Positions 43,337 to 54,027 of a DNA stretch of 64,000 nucleotides are shown piece after piece. Origin of the DNA: Maniola hyperantus (Eukaryota; Arthropoda; Insecta; Lepidoptera; Nymphalidae); contig NC_048555.1 of the NCBI RefSeq assembly GCF_902806685.2, positions 6,324,001 to 6,388,000 of the forward strand, read 5' to 3'. A model generated the notes under the pieces. It was not told the origin of the DNA and searched no databases. It was given only the letters and a program-made list of their open reading frames with translations. Numbering within the stretch: position 1 is the stretch's first letter; every line of letters starts with the position of its first letter. The translations under genes and the position numbers were made by a program.

Positions 43337-43546
43337 GTAACTCTCTTCAGCGTCATTATGCTCGTGTTCATGATCCATTCTTCGGAATGCAATATATTGC
43401 CAAGCCACTATCCAAGCGGCGACGGTTCAAGACAAAATACAGAAGACGTCAATCAAAATACACGTGTTGAAACCTCAGCTTTAGCTAACAGCAATGCAGA
43501 AAACAGCAATTTCAATCTTTTAAAACTATTAGGAATTGTCGTTTAA
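43337..43546 (+). CDS. Second terminal exon (2b), duplicate 2
   Basis: It opens after TTTTTTTTAG in phase 0 with VTLFSVIMLVFMIHSSEC, then NILPSHYPSGDG, and ends LLKLLGIVV and TAA. The signal peptide matches exon 2b of duplicate 1 almost exactly, but about 20 of the remaining 50 residues differ, a much higher rate than exon 2a of the same unit. The downstream polyA signal is AATAAA at 43656-43661. No separate first exon is visible; the MVSK exon at 41518 could supply it. Confidence 0.6.
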   Translation, partial: VTLFSVIMLVFMIHSSECNILPSHYPSGDGSRQNTEDVNQNTRVETSALANSNAENSNFNLLKLLGIVV

Positions 43547-43729
43547 TCAAATAATACCTACAGTGTGAACCCACTCCTTTCATATATGTATGTCAGTTTA
43601 CACAATATGATCACCTCCCGTTTTCAGCACCAGTAAATATTATTACAAATATATTAATAAAAGTTTTATTTATTTCTCAAATCGAATCTAGGAAAACATT
43701 TTTTTGGCAATCTAAGATATCTCATATTA

Positions 43730-44035
43730 CATTTGAGGCCTCGAGAGTAACTGCCGTGCTCAGAGTCGCTTAATCGTTACTTAAGTTTAGTTAAAACGAG
43801 ACAGAGCTATATCTCTCACATAAATCTGTCTCGTTTTTTAAGTGCGGCTGTTTGTCACCTAGCTGATGTTTTCTCAATAGTATTTCTTTAGAAGCTATAA
43901 GTATAACAGCAGTTCTACAGTATAATAATATTAATATTATGTTCGTTCCAATAGCTATACAACCCTGCAAGTTAATGATGGGCAGCGCCATCTATGATGT
44001 GATTTAGTAAGCTATTTCGTTGTAACACTTTTTTG
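43730..44035. other. No gene seen
   Basis: A short imperfect inverted repeat, AAACGAGACAGAGCTAT with ATAAATCTGTCTCGTTTT (43794-43838), is the only structure noted. Confidence 0.4.
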
Positions 44036-44039
44036 TGAC

Positions 44040-44815
44040 TTTTTTTATCTCCGCGCGCGATGGCCAGCCTATCGTCCGCAACGCGGAGATCACGACCGGA
44101 CCAGACACCACCCCCGCGCGCGACGGCGACTCTATCGCCCTCAGCGCGGGGAACACAACCAGCCACGAGGCCCCAAGCCAGGATGGCGGGCCCTAGCCGG
44201 TGAAATTCCGGCTAGAAGACCAACACCGGGGTAATTGAATACCCCGCGCCTTGCCCGGGTAAGGAGGCTACGCCTCGAGGCCCGTACCCCCGCTTGGCCT
44301 TCGGCCAACCGGAGAAGACCCTGTCGTCGTTTTTTGTGACAGCAGCGGGGTCTTCTCCGTTTAACGTAGGCCAAGACCTAGGGCCTCGAGGCATGGCCTC
44401 CTTGCCCGGGTGTGGCGCGGGGAAGAACGCTTCCCCGGTAACGTCCTTTAAGCCGTTGTTGGCCAAGGCCTGCCTTCTTGGCTTAGGGCCTCGAGGGCTC
44501 GGTTGTGTGTAGCGCCCGGCGCGCCAGGGCGCCCGTACTGTAGGCGGTGGGCTCGTCGTTGTGCACATGGGTATTGTCAAGGCCGGTAAAGGTTGCGTCG
44601 CCCTCATCGTCTTCATCTTCATCAGCACGTTGCGCTGGTGTGGGTGACCGCAGAAGCTCGCGAGGTAGAGGACGCCCGTTTAGTGGTCTGGGTTGAAGCA
44701 GTGCTATCCCGCGGAGGTGTACGTACGGTCCATGGTCCGCGCGGGCGAACATGCGCCGCGCAAGTGCGTGGACGTACTCCTCCACGGTGGGCTGTGACCA
44801 CAAATTCAGGGGTTT
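44040..44815. other. GC-rich island with inverted-repeat core, probably mobile
   Basis: Base composition jumps to strongly GC-rich between about 44050 and 44805. GGGCCTCGAGGCATGGCCTCC (44381) is the inverted partner of GGAGGCTACGCCTCGAGGCCC (44264-44284), and GGAGAAGACCC faces GGGTCTTCTCC closer in, so 44215-44455 could fold. A minus frame at 44483-44803 (QPTVEEYVHALARRMFARAD, later an Asp/Glu run) has some protein-like character, but I do not recognise it. Abrupt edges against AT-rich flanks suggest an inserted element, for example the 5' region of a retrotransposon. Confidence 0.5.
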
Positions 44816-44861
44816 GGAATTTTTTCCTTTACTTATTGTGCTATAAAGACATTGCTATCTG

Positions 44862-45230
44862 CAAATTCTATTATTCTAGGTCAACGGGAAGTACCCTGGA
44901 GGTTTTAATACCCCTTGTTTTGACGGACACGACAGACTGACAGACAACGTAGTGAAGGGTTCCTTTTTCCTTTTAAGGTACGGAACCCTACAAAGTAACC
45001 CGTACCTATAGGATCACTTCGTTGTCGGTCTGTCTGTCAAGACTCGTCATAGAAGTCTAAACCTATAAGGTCCTTCTACTTATCATGAAATTTGGCAGGT
45101 AGGTATGTCTTCCGAAAACCGTGAATTTCATGGTTAAATCACAAAAAAATTAAAAGTGTCATTTCTTCTACGATGGTACGGAATCCTTCGTGTGTGAGTC
45201 CGACTCGCACTTTAATAGTTTTTATATTTT
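44862..45230. repeat. Two abutting CCGGCCAAGTGCGAGTC-family fragments, opposite orientation
   Basis: 44862-44993 (+) ends GGTACGGAACCCTAC. 44998-45230 (-) begins TATAGGATCACTTCGTTGTC and ends GAGTCCGACTCGCACTTT. Confidence 0.75.
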
Positions 45231-45238
45231 TATTATTT

Positions 45239-45471
45239 ACTAGCTGATGCCCGCGACTCCGTCCGCGATTTAGGTTTTTATAATCCCATGGGAATGGGAA
45301 CTCGATTTTCCGGGATAAAAGGTAGCCTGTTACTCTAGTCTCCAGGTCTTTAACTATACCCATGCAAAACATCACGTCGATCCGTTGCTCAGATGCGACG
45401 TGATTGAAGGACAAACTAATAAACCAAGAAACCTCAAACAAACACATTTTCGCATTTATAATATGGGTATA
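45239..45471 (+). repeat. Interspersed repeat (TGATGCCCGCGACTTCG family)
   Basis: Same variant and order as 34621-34852, and also followed directly by the TCCCGCAAATTGC MITE, so 34560-35020 and 45180-45642 are related composites. Confidence 0.8.
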
Positions 45472-45642
45472 AGTCCCGCAAATTGCTCATAGGTACGCGT
45501 GGCCACCATTTTAGTGACGTCAGCACTAGACTGAAGTTTCGAGCTGATGGTATATTTTTATTTCGGCTGACGTCAAAATGACGTCATTCCGATGTTAATC
45601 AGACATGGTTCCAGCGCAATAGCAATTTGCAGGACTTATTGT
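45472..45642. mobile_element. MITE (TCCCGCAAATTGCTATTGCGC family)
   Basis: GTCCCGCAAATTGCTCATAGG faces GCGCAATAGCAATTTGCAGGAC; TTTCGGCTGACGTCAAAATG is the core shared with 55996. Confidence 0.8.
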
Positions 45643-45654
45643 GACGTCATACCA

Positions 45655-46070
45655 AAAACCGGCCAAGTGCGAGTCAGGCTCGCGCAACGAGGGTTCCGTA
45701 AAACGCAGTCGAATTTTTTCGACATTTTGCACAATAGTAGGTAACTCAAAAACTATGATGCATCAAAATAAAAAAAAATCTGCTTTCGAATGCACAAGTG
45801 AAGACCTTTCATAATATGATACCCCACTTGATATAGTTATCTTACTCATGACCACAATTTAATTTTTTTGTGTGATGTAACCACAAATTCACGGTTTTCA
45901 GATTTTTCCCCGAATGTCAGCTATAAAACCTACCTTCCTGCCAAATTTCACGACTCTAGGTCAACGGGAAGTACCCTGTAGGTTTCTTGACAGACCGACA
46001 GACAGACAGACAACAAAGTGATAATATAAGAGTTCCGTTTTTCCTTTTGAGGTACGGAACCCTAAAAAGC
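45655..46070 (+). repeat. Interspersed repeat (CCGGCCAAGTGCGAGTC family), full length
   Basis: From AAAAACCGGCCAAGTGCGAGTC to TTTTGAGGTACGGAACCCTAAAAA, about 415 bp. It has a short inverted GGTTCCGTA and TACGGAACC pair near the ends. This copy serves as the reference for the fragments elsewhere in the window. Confidence 0.85.
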
Positions 46071-47510
46071 ATCCCCACTTCAGAAGTAGGGGAGCTACCC
46101 TAAAAAAATATTTATCACAATTTTATTTCACCACTTAGTCGGCGTGATTAATATTTACCTATATCCATGCCAACTTACAAATTTCTAGCACGAATAGTCT
46201 CTGAGATTAACCGAGGACGGACGGACGGACGGACAGACGGACGGACATGGTGAAACTATAACTGCGGAACCCTAAAAATGAATAGCTAAATGTGTTGCTG
46301 ATCGCAAATCTCGAGAACAGCTGAACCGATTTCGCTAATTCTTTTTTATAATATTCCTTGAAGTACGAGGATTGTTCTTACGGAGAGAAAAATTTAAAAA
46401 TTGTAAGTATGTATTAAAAAAATTAAAAATTAAAGAATCGACTGTTAGGCGGGACGGAGTTCGCCGGGGCAGCTAGTATCAAATAAAAATTAAGCAGCCC
46501 TTTTCTCTCACCATTCAAGAAATAAAACATTTTTCATCAGAAAAGGAAGCTGGACAGTATGTAAGTATGCAAGATGATAATAATAATCGATACCTCTGGG
46601 CTCAAAGGTCGTAAAGGACAAAACGCTACTTTTCAGGAGAAGCAAAAAACGAAAAAAAAAAATTCTTTTTTCTCTAGCACCTTCGTTTCTTTAGCTTTTT
46701 AAATGAAACCTAGGAAGAAAGTACTTAGAATTTATGGTGTTTTCTAAGGCAGTGTTCAAAAATTGCCCTAGTGCTGTATTTACTGAAATAGATTTCTTTT
46801 ACGACCATAAATTTGAAAACAAATGTCCTTTACACCCTATAAATTATCATTATATGATATTACCTAAGGGCGTAAATCTACTTTACTGCACAAAACTGAA
46901 CAAAATAAGGAAATAACCGACATGTGTAATAATTTTTAGATTCTTAAGGCTCACCCGCTAAGGTATTCTGTAAGGATAAAATAATAATTACAGTTAAGTA
47001 TTAAACGCATTATGTAATTTTGTATGTAATTATGCATAAACTATTATATTTTCTCTAAAAATAATAATGAAATAACATATTGTTCAAATAAAACGTATTT
47101 TTTCTAATCAAACCGAGATCATTTATTTGGAATTGAACACGAAGCCTTACAATAAATCTTATAAATTAATATTTTGATAACTAACTATTTTTTTATCCAC
47201 TCTCTTCTTTAATATTATAATTAGTTTCACTTCTTTCTTAAATCAACTTTATAAACATAAGATGATTTATTTATTCATCTTCCTTCTCACTTTCTTCATC
47301 ATCCTCTTTATCTGTTTCGTTCAAGGTTTAAAGTAGGTCATAATCGCATGGAAGTTCCCTGTATTCGTTATCAAATCTTTTACGTGTTGTTCCATTTTCA
47401 CACTAGCTTATCAGGTAAATATAAAGTATTTAACTAATGATTTTAAGCTTATTTCGTCATTTAACGACATATTTTAATGTATTTAAAGTTTACGGGTACA
47501 GGAAAGACAG

Positions 47511-48020
47511 ATGGCCTACCTACCTTTTGTAAAAGGAGTAACTGATAAAATAGGTACATTGTTGAAAAAACAATACAACATTAAGATCGTGTTTACTCCC
47601 TTACAAAAGATTGTCCATTTGATGCTATCAACGAAGGATCGTCTGCCATACCAAATTCCGGGTGTGTATAAGATCGACTGCAGCTCTGGGAGCTCCAATA
47701 TTGGTCAAACGAAGAGACCCATAGCAACTCGGGTATTAGAACATTTCAAAGCGGTGCGAAACAACGATCCTCAGAAGTCTGCGATCGCGGAGCATATTCT
47801 ACAGCCAGGCACAAAACATTGGATTAAACTCCACAATCCTCGAGTTCTCTCCATAGAACTTCCACTATATACCTAGACTAGTGCGCGAAGCGATTGAAAT
47901 TCGCAAACACCAGAATTTCAATCGTGAGGATGGTTTTAAACTAGCAAGTAGGTATGTGGAATCCAGTGGTAGAATTATGCAAATCAAGACAGCATCGAAC
48001 GACGTCGAAAGTTAATAGTG
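47511..48020 (+). mobile_element. Penelope-like element, C-terminal GIY-YIG endonuclease fragment
   Basis: The frame MAYLPFVKGVTDKIGTLL, then HLMLSTKDRLPYQIPGVYKI, CSSGSSNIGQTKRPIATRV and HFKAVRNNDPQKSAIAEHI matches the connector and GIY-YIG nuclease of Penelope-like retroelements. After a stop at 47874-47876 the homology continues in another frame (LVREAIEIRKHQNFNRED, then SGRIMQ). The YIG Tyr is replaced (NIG), and no reverse transcriptase is present, so the copy is inactive. Confidence 0.85.
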
Positions 48021-48654
48021 ACGCTGTGAGTGTATTTTGCCGGACAGCTCGTGAAGTTCCAGCGAAAAGAACAAGAAAGAGGGTAGTTCGCTACTGCCCT
48101 TGACAACTCGAACTTCATCTCTCGCAGCACCGCAGTCCCGTTGTAACCACGACCCGTGCAATTGGGTTGAAATGTCGACAAATAAAAACAAAAATTAATT
48201 GTGGTATGTACCCGTTATATACATTAAAATATACAGTATTTATATAATCTTTCTTATTACAATTTACTTACTTTAATTCTAAGATCAATAAAGTACTTCC
48301 TTGTACTAGTTATCTTAACCTAATTAGAAAGAAGTCATTTATATTAAATAAAAAATGCCCAAAAGTAATTATACTTCTTTTTTCTGTGTTCATCTTACAG
48401 GAATTCTGAGACCAATCATGTAAATTCCTATAAATATCCTTATTTACTGCTAAAATATTTCTACTATTTACTTCTGTGAGATGGGTAAATTTGTTTCGTG
48501 TACTAGTACTATCATAGATATAATTTTGTCTGAAATTAAAAGTTTAAAATCACTGGAAAACTCGAATAAACCCTCCAAAATTATATTATGTTCTATCTAA
48601 GCAGGCGTTACTTTGCGGAAGTCCATGATTTACAATGAACCAAAAGCTTAATGT

Positions 48655-48704
48655 AGACCTTACAATCCACAATTGTAAAATTGCAATTGTGGATTGTAAG
48701 GTCT
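48655..48704. repeat. Perfect 50-bp palindrome
   Basis: AGACCTTACAATCCACAATTG faces CAATTGTGGATTGTAAGGTCT around a short spacer; a hairpin or minimal MITE. Confidence 0.85.
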
Positions 48705-49744
48705 TAAAATTAATGATAAAATTGATGCTGAGCCAGCACCTATATTAGATAACAGTGAAAGATGTTAATATGTTGGCCAATCTGAAGTATTTGTAATAAA
48801 CGCTTTTTGTAGTCGAGCGAGTAGTGTACATTTAAAGATACATAATATGTAAAAATGACATCATAAAACCATTGGAATTGCTTTATAATATATAAAATAT
48901 TGTTGTTCATATAATTTTGTATGGTTATTTCAAAAATTTGACAAGAATTGTATTAAAAATCAATATTTTTACTTCGCGCAGACACCGACATGCAGTTTAT
49001 CATTTCAGGTTCTGCTGAAAATATGATGTTTCAAATAACGCATTTATATTTTTTTGTAATTTAGAAGTGTATGAACTAATACAATATTAAAAAAATAGAA
49101 TTAAAAAGGTTTCGTGTAGTGTCAGGATTTTTTCAAAGTGTGTTGTGCATTACAATGCACACTGCCAAGAATAGAGGTTATCAAGTTAGGTAGTATATTC
49201 TAGGACTTACGGGACTATTCCTCATCTACTTTTGTTTATTTACGCCCTTAAGTGGCGCAAATGAAAGTGCATTATTAAAATGAAACTAGGGAAACTAGGT
49301 AGTAAAGGACGCTTTCATTTTTTTATTTTAAATTGTAAGGGTGTACAGGACAATTTGTAAACGTGATGTCCTTTACGTCCAAAATTTTGAGGTGACATAT
49401 TAACCATCTAAGGTGGTATAAGACAATTGATAATTTATTTGTATGTTACGCCCAAAGGTTTTTTTTATACTTTGCTTTACTACCAGAAGGAGTAGACTCT
49501 GGTAACCAAGTGTTACTTACACCCATATTTTCACGGTAAACTTCGTTTAACGTGCCAAATTATGTGGGTCGTAAAGGCATTTTTTTTACGAATTTCGTGA
49601 AACGGAATATACAGATCGATAGAGAATTAAAAACTGAGTAAAGCAGTGTCAAAAAGTCATTTTCGGCCAAATGTCCTTTACGACCTTTGAGCCCAGAGGT
49701 ATCGAATTATGATACGCGCGTCCCGGATGCCCTCAAATGTAGAA

Positions 49745-50225
49745 TATATCATCATCATCATCATCAACCAATAGACGTCCACTGCTGGACATAGGTCTCT
49801 TGTAGGGACTTCCACACGCCACGGTCTTGCGCCGTCAGGATCCAGCGGCTCCTTGCGACTCGTCTGATGTCGTCCGTCCACCTAGTGGGGGGTCTTCCAA
49901 CGCTGCGTCTTCCGGTGCGAGGTCGCCATTCTAGCACCTTGGGACCCCAACGTCTATTGGTAGTACGAACTATGTGCCCTGCCCATTGCCACTTCAGATT
50001 CGCAACGCGTTGAGCTATGTCGGTTACTCTAGTTCTCCTACGGATCTCCTCATTTCTGATTTGATCACGTAAAGAAACTCCAAGCATAGCTCTCTCCATC
50101 GCCCGCTGAGTGACTCTGAGCTTTCTTATGAGGCCCATAGTTAGCGACTATGTCTCGGATCCATATGTCATCACTGGCAACACGCACTGTTCGAAGACTT
50201 TGGTCTTCAAGCACTGAGGAATCGG
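49745..50225 (-). mobile_element. RTE-like LINE 3' end with (ATG)n tail
   Basis: The 124-residue minus frame reads RAMERAMLGVSLRDQIRNEE, then KWQWAGHIVRTTNRRWGPK and GRPPTRWTDDIRRVAR. It begins immediately outside the right end of the 3.1-kb TIR element. Confidence 0.88.
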
Positions 50226-50409
50226 TAGAATATAATATATCAGAACAAAATCCGGATGGATGGCAAACCTAGTTACAAATGATAAAAAAATTCATTTCAA
50301 AAGTTCGACGTACAAATTAATATTATGGTAGGTAGGCAGGTAATTATAACATATTATATACTATTTTACATTTTCATAAAACTACAGGTTTTTTAAATTC
50401 AGTTACAAG

Positions 50410-50530
50410 TTAGTTCTTGACTGCAATCTCACCTGGTAGTAAAGTGATGATGCAGTCAAAGATGGAAACGGGCTAACCTGGAAGGAGTATGGCAATTAAA
50501 CCCACACCCCATCGATAAAATTATAAGTGC
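50410..50530 (-). repeat. SINE 3' fragment
   Basis: TTGACTGCAATCTCACCTGGTAG and GGGCTAACCTGGAAGGAGTATGG are the complement of the SINE tail at 16330-16400. Confidence 0.7.
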
Positions 50531-51120
50531 GGAAATTACCTAATCCTGACATTGATTCATGAGATTGCCAAACAACTATGATCCATGGTCCTTGTGGGGC
50601 TCTTAATAGACTCTCCCTGCATGGTTAATAGTGCATGTTCTAAGAAATACTTAATTTTTCTTTTAACTGTGATATTTTTACTTACTTTATAGTATTTTTT
50701 TGGATTCAAGCGGAATAATAATGTAGGTAGGTTTCACCAGTATTATTTGAGGTTAAATAATTATAAATTAAGAAACTATCATCGTAAAACAAAAAAAAAA
50801 AGTAGCTAACATCTAAATATGCATGCAATCATACACTCCCATTTACACACACACACACATGCACACACGCTCACACATACTTATAAGCACACACTCACAC
50901 ACGCATACACACACACATACAATCATACACACACTGTTGTAATTTTATTTTATTATTGTATATACCTACATTTATTCTAACTCTATTCTGTTAAAATAGT
51001 TTAATTATAATTTTAAGTAATCTCTTTTGGCCTTCTGTTATACCTAGATTTAAATTTAAATAATAATTATGTATTTACGCTGTTGATTACTTTCAAATAA
51101 ACAAAAATAAAAAAAAAATA
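50530..51120. other. No gene; CA-rich microsatellite
   Basis: A degenerate (CA)n tract, ACACACACACACATGCACAC and similar, spans 50845-50935. The rest is AT-rich with no feature recognised. Confidence 0.6.
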
Positions 51121-51166
51121 AAAAATAAAAAATAAAGACAGATTAAGATTAAGAATCTCTGTCATG

Positions 51167-51470
51167 TCAAGAATCTCTGTCTGAATCATCTGTCTGCGGA
51201 GGACCCTCGAGTACTTCGGTCACATCGCAAGAAAGGACGCCAGCAATATTGAAAAAATCATGGTCACTAGGAAGATCGAAGGAAAGAGACCCCGCGGACG
51301 TAGCCCGAGACGTTGGGTAGACCAAATAAAAGAGGCGGTCGACACACCTATCTGCAATGCAATCCACGCGGCGCGAAACAGAGGAAAATGGAAAAACATC
51401 GTAGCAAAGATCATATCAAAAGGGAGCCACGATCCTCAAAATTGAGGGAGCGACGCAGGAAGGAAGATTA
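51167..51470 (+). mobile_element. LINE C-terminal fragment
   Basis: The plus frame contains TLEYFGHIARKDASNIEK, then KRPRGRSPRRWVDQIKEAV and a HAARNRGKWK end, a conserved tail found in many insect LINE ORF2 proteins. It ends GSHDPQN and stop, followed by a 3' UTR-like GAGCGACGCAGGAAGGAAGA. Confidence 0.8.
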
Positions 51471-51619
51471 AGAAAAGTGGTCCGTATTTATTAAGTAACT
51501 TGATGAAATAAATTTGAGGATATCCTTTGTTACTGTTAATAAAATGGGCTTGATACACACACACGCACACTATAAGCCCTTATTTTCCATGAACGTGCCG
51601 TTATTAGATAGTGGCACAG

Positions 51620-51626
51620 TATAAAT
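51620..51626 (+). promoter_or_regulatory. TATA box of the 51.67-kb peptide gene
   Basis: TATAAAT, 50 bp upstream of the ATG at 51670, a spacing close to that of the other cluster genes. Confidence 0.55.
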
Positions 51627-51669
51627 TGCAGACGTTGCAGACATTCCGTTTAATCGTTATCCAGTAACC

Positions 51670-53169
51670 ATGATTAATTCCAAAGTAAGTTCGGCTCATG
51701 TGCCTGTAATATATTATATGTATATATTAGTAGGTACATAGTACATAGTATTTATTTGAGTGTATTGAGTTAGTGATTGTTTCTATTAGAAACTTAATAT
51801 TGGCTCATTTCCGCGTTCATTTTAATTTTTAGTGTTTGTGGTTAGGCATTTTACACGTTAAATCAAAAAATTATGCATAAAAAGAAATAAAAGTCTGTTT
51901 TACAATGTACAAGTAAAACCCTTTCATAATATTATGATACCCCACTTGGTATATTACTTAATCTTCCTTTGAAAGTTGAAAATACTAATTAGGTAGGTAT
52001 TTGTTCATGAACACATTTTGATTTTTTTGTGATGTAACCACAAATACACGGTTTGCAGATTTTTCCCATTACGTGTGCTATGCTATGCATTACGGGGTCG
52101 CTAGTGTAATATAATGAGATAAATGGTAGCCAATACACGTAGAAATGGACATAGGCAGATATCTTTTGGGGCTTTTGGGTAACTAGAGGTATTTCGTGAA
52201 CTCCGACAAACATACGGACGACTGCAGTAGGTACCTTCATAGTCTATATGTCCGTTCGTACTTCTTGAAAAATGTGCCTAGTTGTCTATATTTACGCGAG
52301 AATTTCGCACGTTTCGCAACATTGTATAGTACGTGACAGGTTGCGATAGCAATCGGGGAAGGAACGCCCCGCACACTAGTGATGTAACGATTATTCGCAT
52401 TCGCGGATATTCGCATATTTTTGCATATTCGTATTCGCATTCCGCGAAATTACTGCGAATGTTTTGCGAATATAAAAAAAAAATTGATGTAATAGTTGGT
52501 TAATAAAACAAAATACATTAATTTCTTATGTTTTTAATGTAATGAAAAGTAACTTAACCTCATAATCATAAATTATCAGTCTTCTCTTTATCATTTGGTA
52601 ACGGGACTGCCGCCAAGTGAACCAAGCCATATAGACAAATGACGCCAAATTTAAACAAAAACTGAATATTCATATTCGCATTCTTAAAATGTGACATTCA
52701 CTACCGCACACCCACACAGCCCCCGCGCTAACCCGGTGCAGGCGAGCGCGGGTGACGTGCAGGTGTGCGGGGCGTCCCGCCGCCTCATACCCCGATTGCC
52801 ATTTCAACCTGTCGCGGACTATAGTTGCCCGTTTGTTATTATTTGTGACCGTCGGGAGGTAGGTAGTGTCAATGAAAAGTCCTTGTGTAGAAGGATTTTT
52901 GTTTGTAAATAATGTGAAAAATACGATGTCTTATAATAATAAATTGACTCTATTGTTTCTTATAGGTTTTCGTCAGCGTTCTTGTGCTTTTATGCCTAAT
53001 CCAGTCTCTTGACTGTGCACGCGTACGGAGGAATGCAGAAGCATCGGCTCCTCCCACTGGAAACGAGGAGAAAGCCGGAGAAGATAAAACTTCGTCCGGC
53101 CTTGGACAAATAGTTGGAAAATTGGACCCCGCGGAATTAATGAAACAATTTTTTGCTAAGTTTCATTGA
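51670..53169 (+). CDS. Secreted peptide with RVRR processing site, short-exon cluster
   Basis: Exon 1 (51670-51684) encodes M-I-N-S-K and ends AAA|GTAAGT. Exon 2 (52966-53169) begins after TTTCTTATAG in phase 0. The signal peptide VFVSVLVLLCLIQSLDC resembles the IMLVCIIQTMDC segments of the other members. Just after it lies A-R-V-R-R, a furin-type site, then NAEASAPPTGNEEKAGED, a polar linker. The C-terminus is GLGQIVGKLDPAEL then MKQFFAKFH, a short amphipathic helix with His at the end. Total about 72 residues. AATAAA at 53183-53188. The first intron contains a GC-rich MITE and a hAT insertion. Activity unknown. Confidence 0.75.
52325..52823. mobile_element. GC-rich MITE interrupted by a hAT-type insertion
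   Basis: Ends TATAGTACGTGACAGGTTGCG and AACCTGTCGCGGACTATA, with AATCGGGG and CCCCGATT inside them. Related to 3577-3741; here the element is split at 52377-52703. Confidence 0.75.
52377..52703. mobile_element. Non-autonomous hAT-like element, 327 bp
   Basis: It is flanked by an exact 8-bp duplication, CCGCACAC (52369-52376 and 52704-52711). Its short imperfect ends are TAGTGATGTAACG and the complement of CATTCACTA, and TATTCGCATTCGC motifs fill the interior. An 8-bp target duplication is the hallmark of hAT elements. Confidence 0.8.
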
Positions 53170-53189
53170 TTTATATCCACATAATAAAA

Positions 53190-53680
53190 ACACTAATCTT
53201 GTCTTCTTTTAAATGTTTGCGCTGCTTGCGACGACTTTTTTGTGAAACACGTCAAACATAGAAATCATTTTCACTTTTCAGAATATACCTACTTAGTAGA
53301 TAAGTATTTTACCTATATCAACGTTTTATTTATTAGAATTAAACGGTAGAAGTTGGGGGGAAAAACGGAAGCCGGATGGGCATTCTATATTCTAACAGTG
53401 CGTTATAAACGAGGAAGCGAATCGCTTCGTACGAGTCCGTGGACTTTTACTTTTAGGACGCCTAGGCATGTAGGGGTACAGACCTTTATGGCGTTTCGCT
53501 GTGCGCTAAAAGGTTAAAATATCGATAAAATTCTAATAAAGATAAATTGTTTAAAAAGCCGTGGTTAGCCGCCCTTGCCTAATACTTGCTTCCCACGTTA
53601 CGTGATAGATATTGCAGACGGAGTACGGACGCGGACCAGTTCGCGCCAACTCACCATGATAAAAAAAAATCAATGAAACT
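53190..53680. other. No gene seen
   Basis: Sequence downstream of the peptide gene with no coding frame or repeat recognised. Confidence 0.4.
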
Positions 53681-53684
53681 TTTT

Positions 53685-53765
53685 CAAGTATTTTTGAATC
53701 GTCAGATGCATCTACCATTGGTTCGGAATGCCTTTCCTACCGAAAAGAACCAGCAAGAAACACAG
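53685..53765 (+). repeat. Dispersed LINE-tail-like repeat
   Basis: TTTTTGAATCGTCAGATGC and GGTTCGGAATGCCTTTCCTACC then GAAAAGAACCAGCAAGAAAC, as at 13258. Confidence 0.7.
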
Positions 53766-54027
53766 CGGTTGCTCTTTTCAAAGATTTGATATACAATATT
53801 ATGCCATGTATTAAAAAAAATTTGCGTTGCTGGAACGAGCTGCAGGTCAAATCCACGCTCTTTTATCATAGGTAATCTTCAATTGTGTAATATGCTTTTT
53901 CAGGAGCATACTTTTAATAGATTTTTAAACTTGTGTATTGGTAAGTCCAAAATAGTTTGCGGAATTTTGTTATAAAAGCTTATGCATACCCACAAATGAC
54001 TTTTGGACTTTCCTGAGGCGGAGGATA

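Larger units (their letters stand above)
40030..43720. repeat. Segmental duplication, copy 2
   Basis: It corresponds to 28130-33770 about 11.9 kb away, starting at ATGCCGATAACACAATTAAT. It is shorter because several repeats present in copy 1 are missing, while it has its own MITE at 41646-41765. Confidence 0.85.
46588..49704. mobile_element. 3.1-kb element with 33-bp terminal inverted repeats
   Basis: 46588-46620 (CGATACCTCTGGGCTCAAAG, then GTCGTAAAGGACA) is the exact reverse complement of 49672-49704. Subterminal copies of the GTAAAGGAC core occur on both strands (about 49314, 49364, 49567), as transposase-binding repeats often do. I see no complete transposase; a 60-residue frame at 46734-46916 and the Penelope-like piece at 47511 are the only protein-like stretches. 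The target duplication is unclear (AAT on both sides is possible). Probably a non-autonomous DNA transposon containing other repeats. Confidence 0.7.

Noticed and set aside
44294..44940. Plus-strand ORFs at 44294-44512 and 44593-44940
   Set aside because: They lie in the GC-rich island and its junction with AT-rich DNA; the second crosses into an unrelated repeat.
46734..46916. 60-residue ORF with Phe, Tyr and Cys, possible transposase piece
   Set aside because: Too short and without a recognisable motif; mentioned within the 3.1-kb element only.
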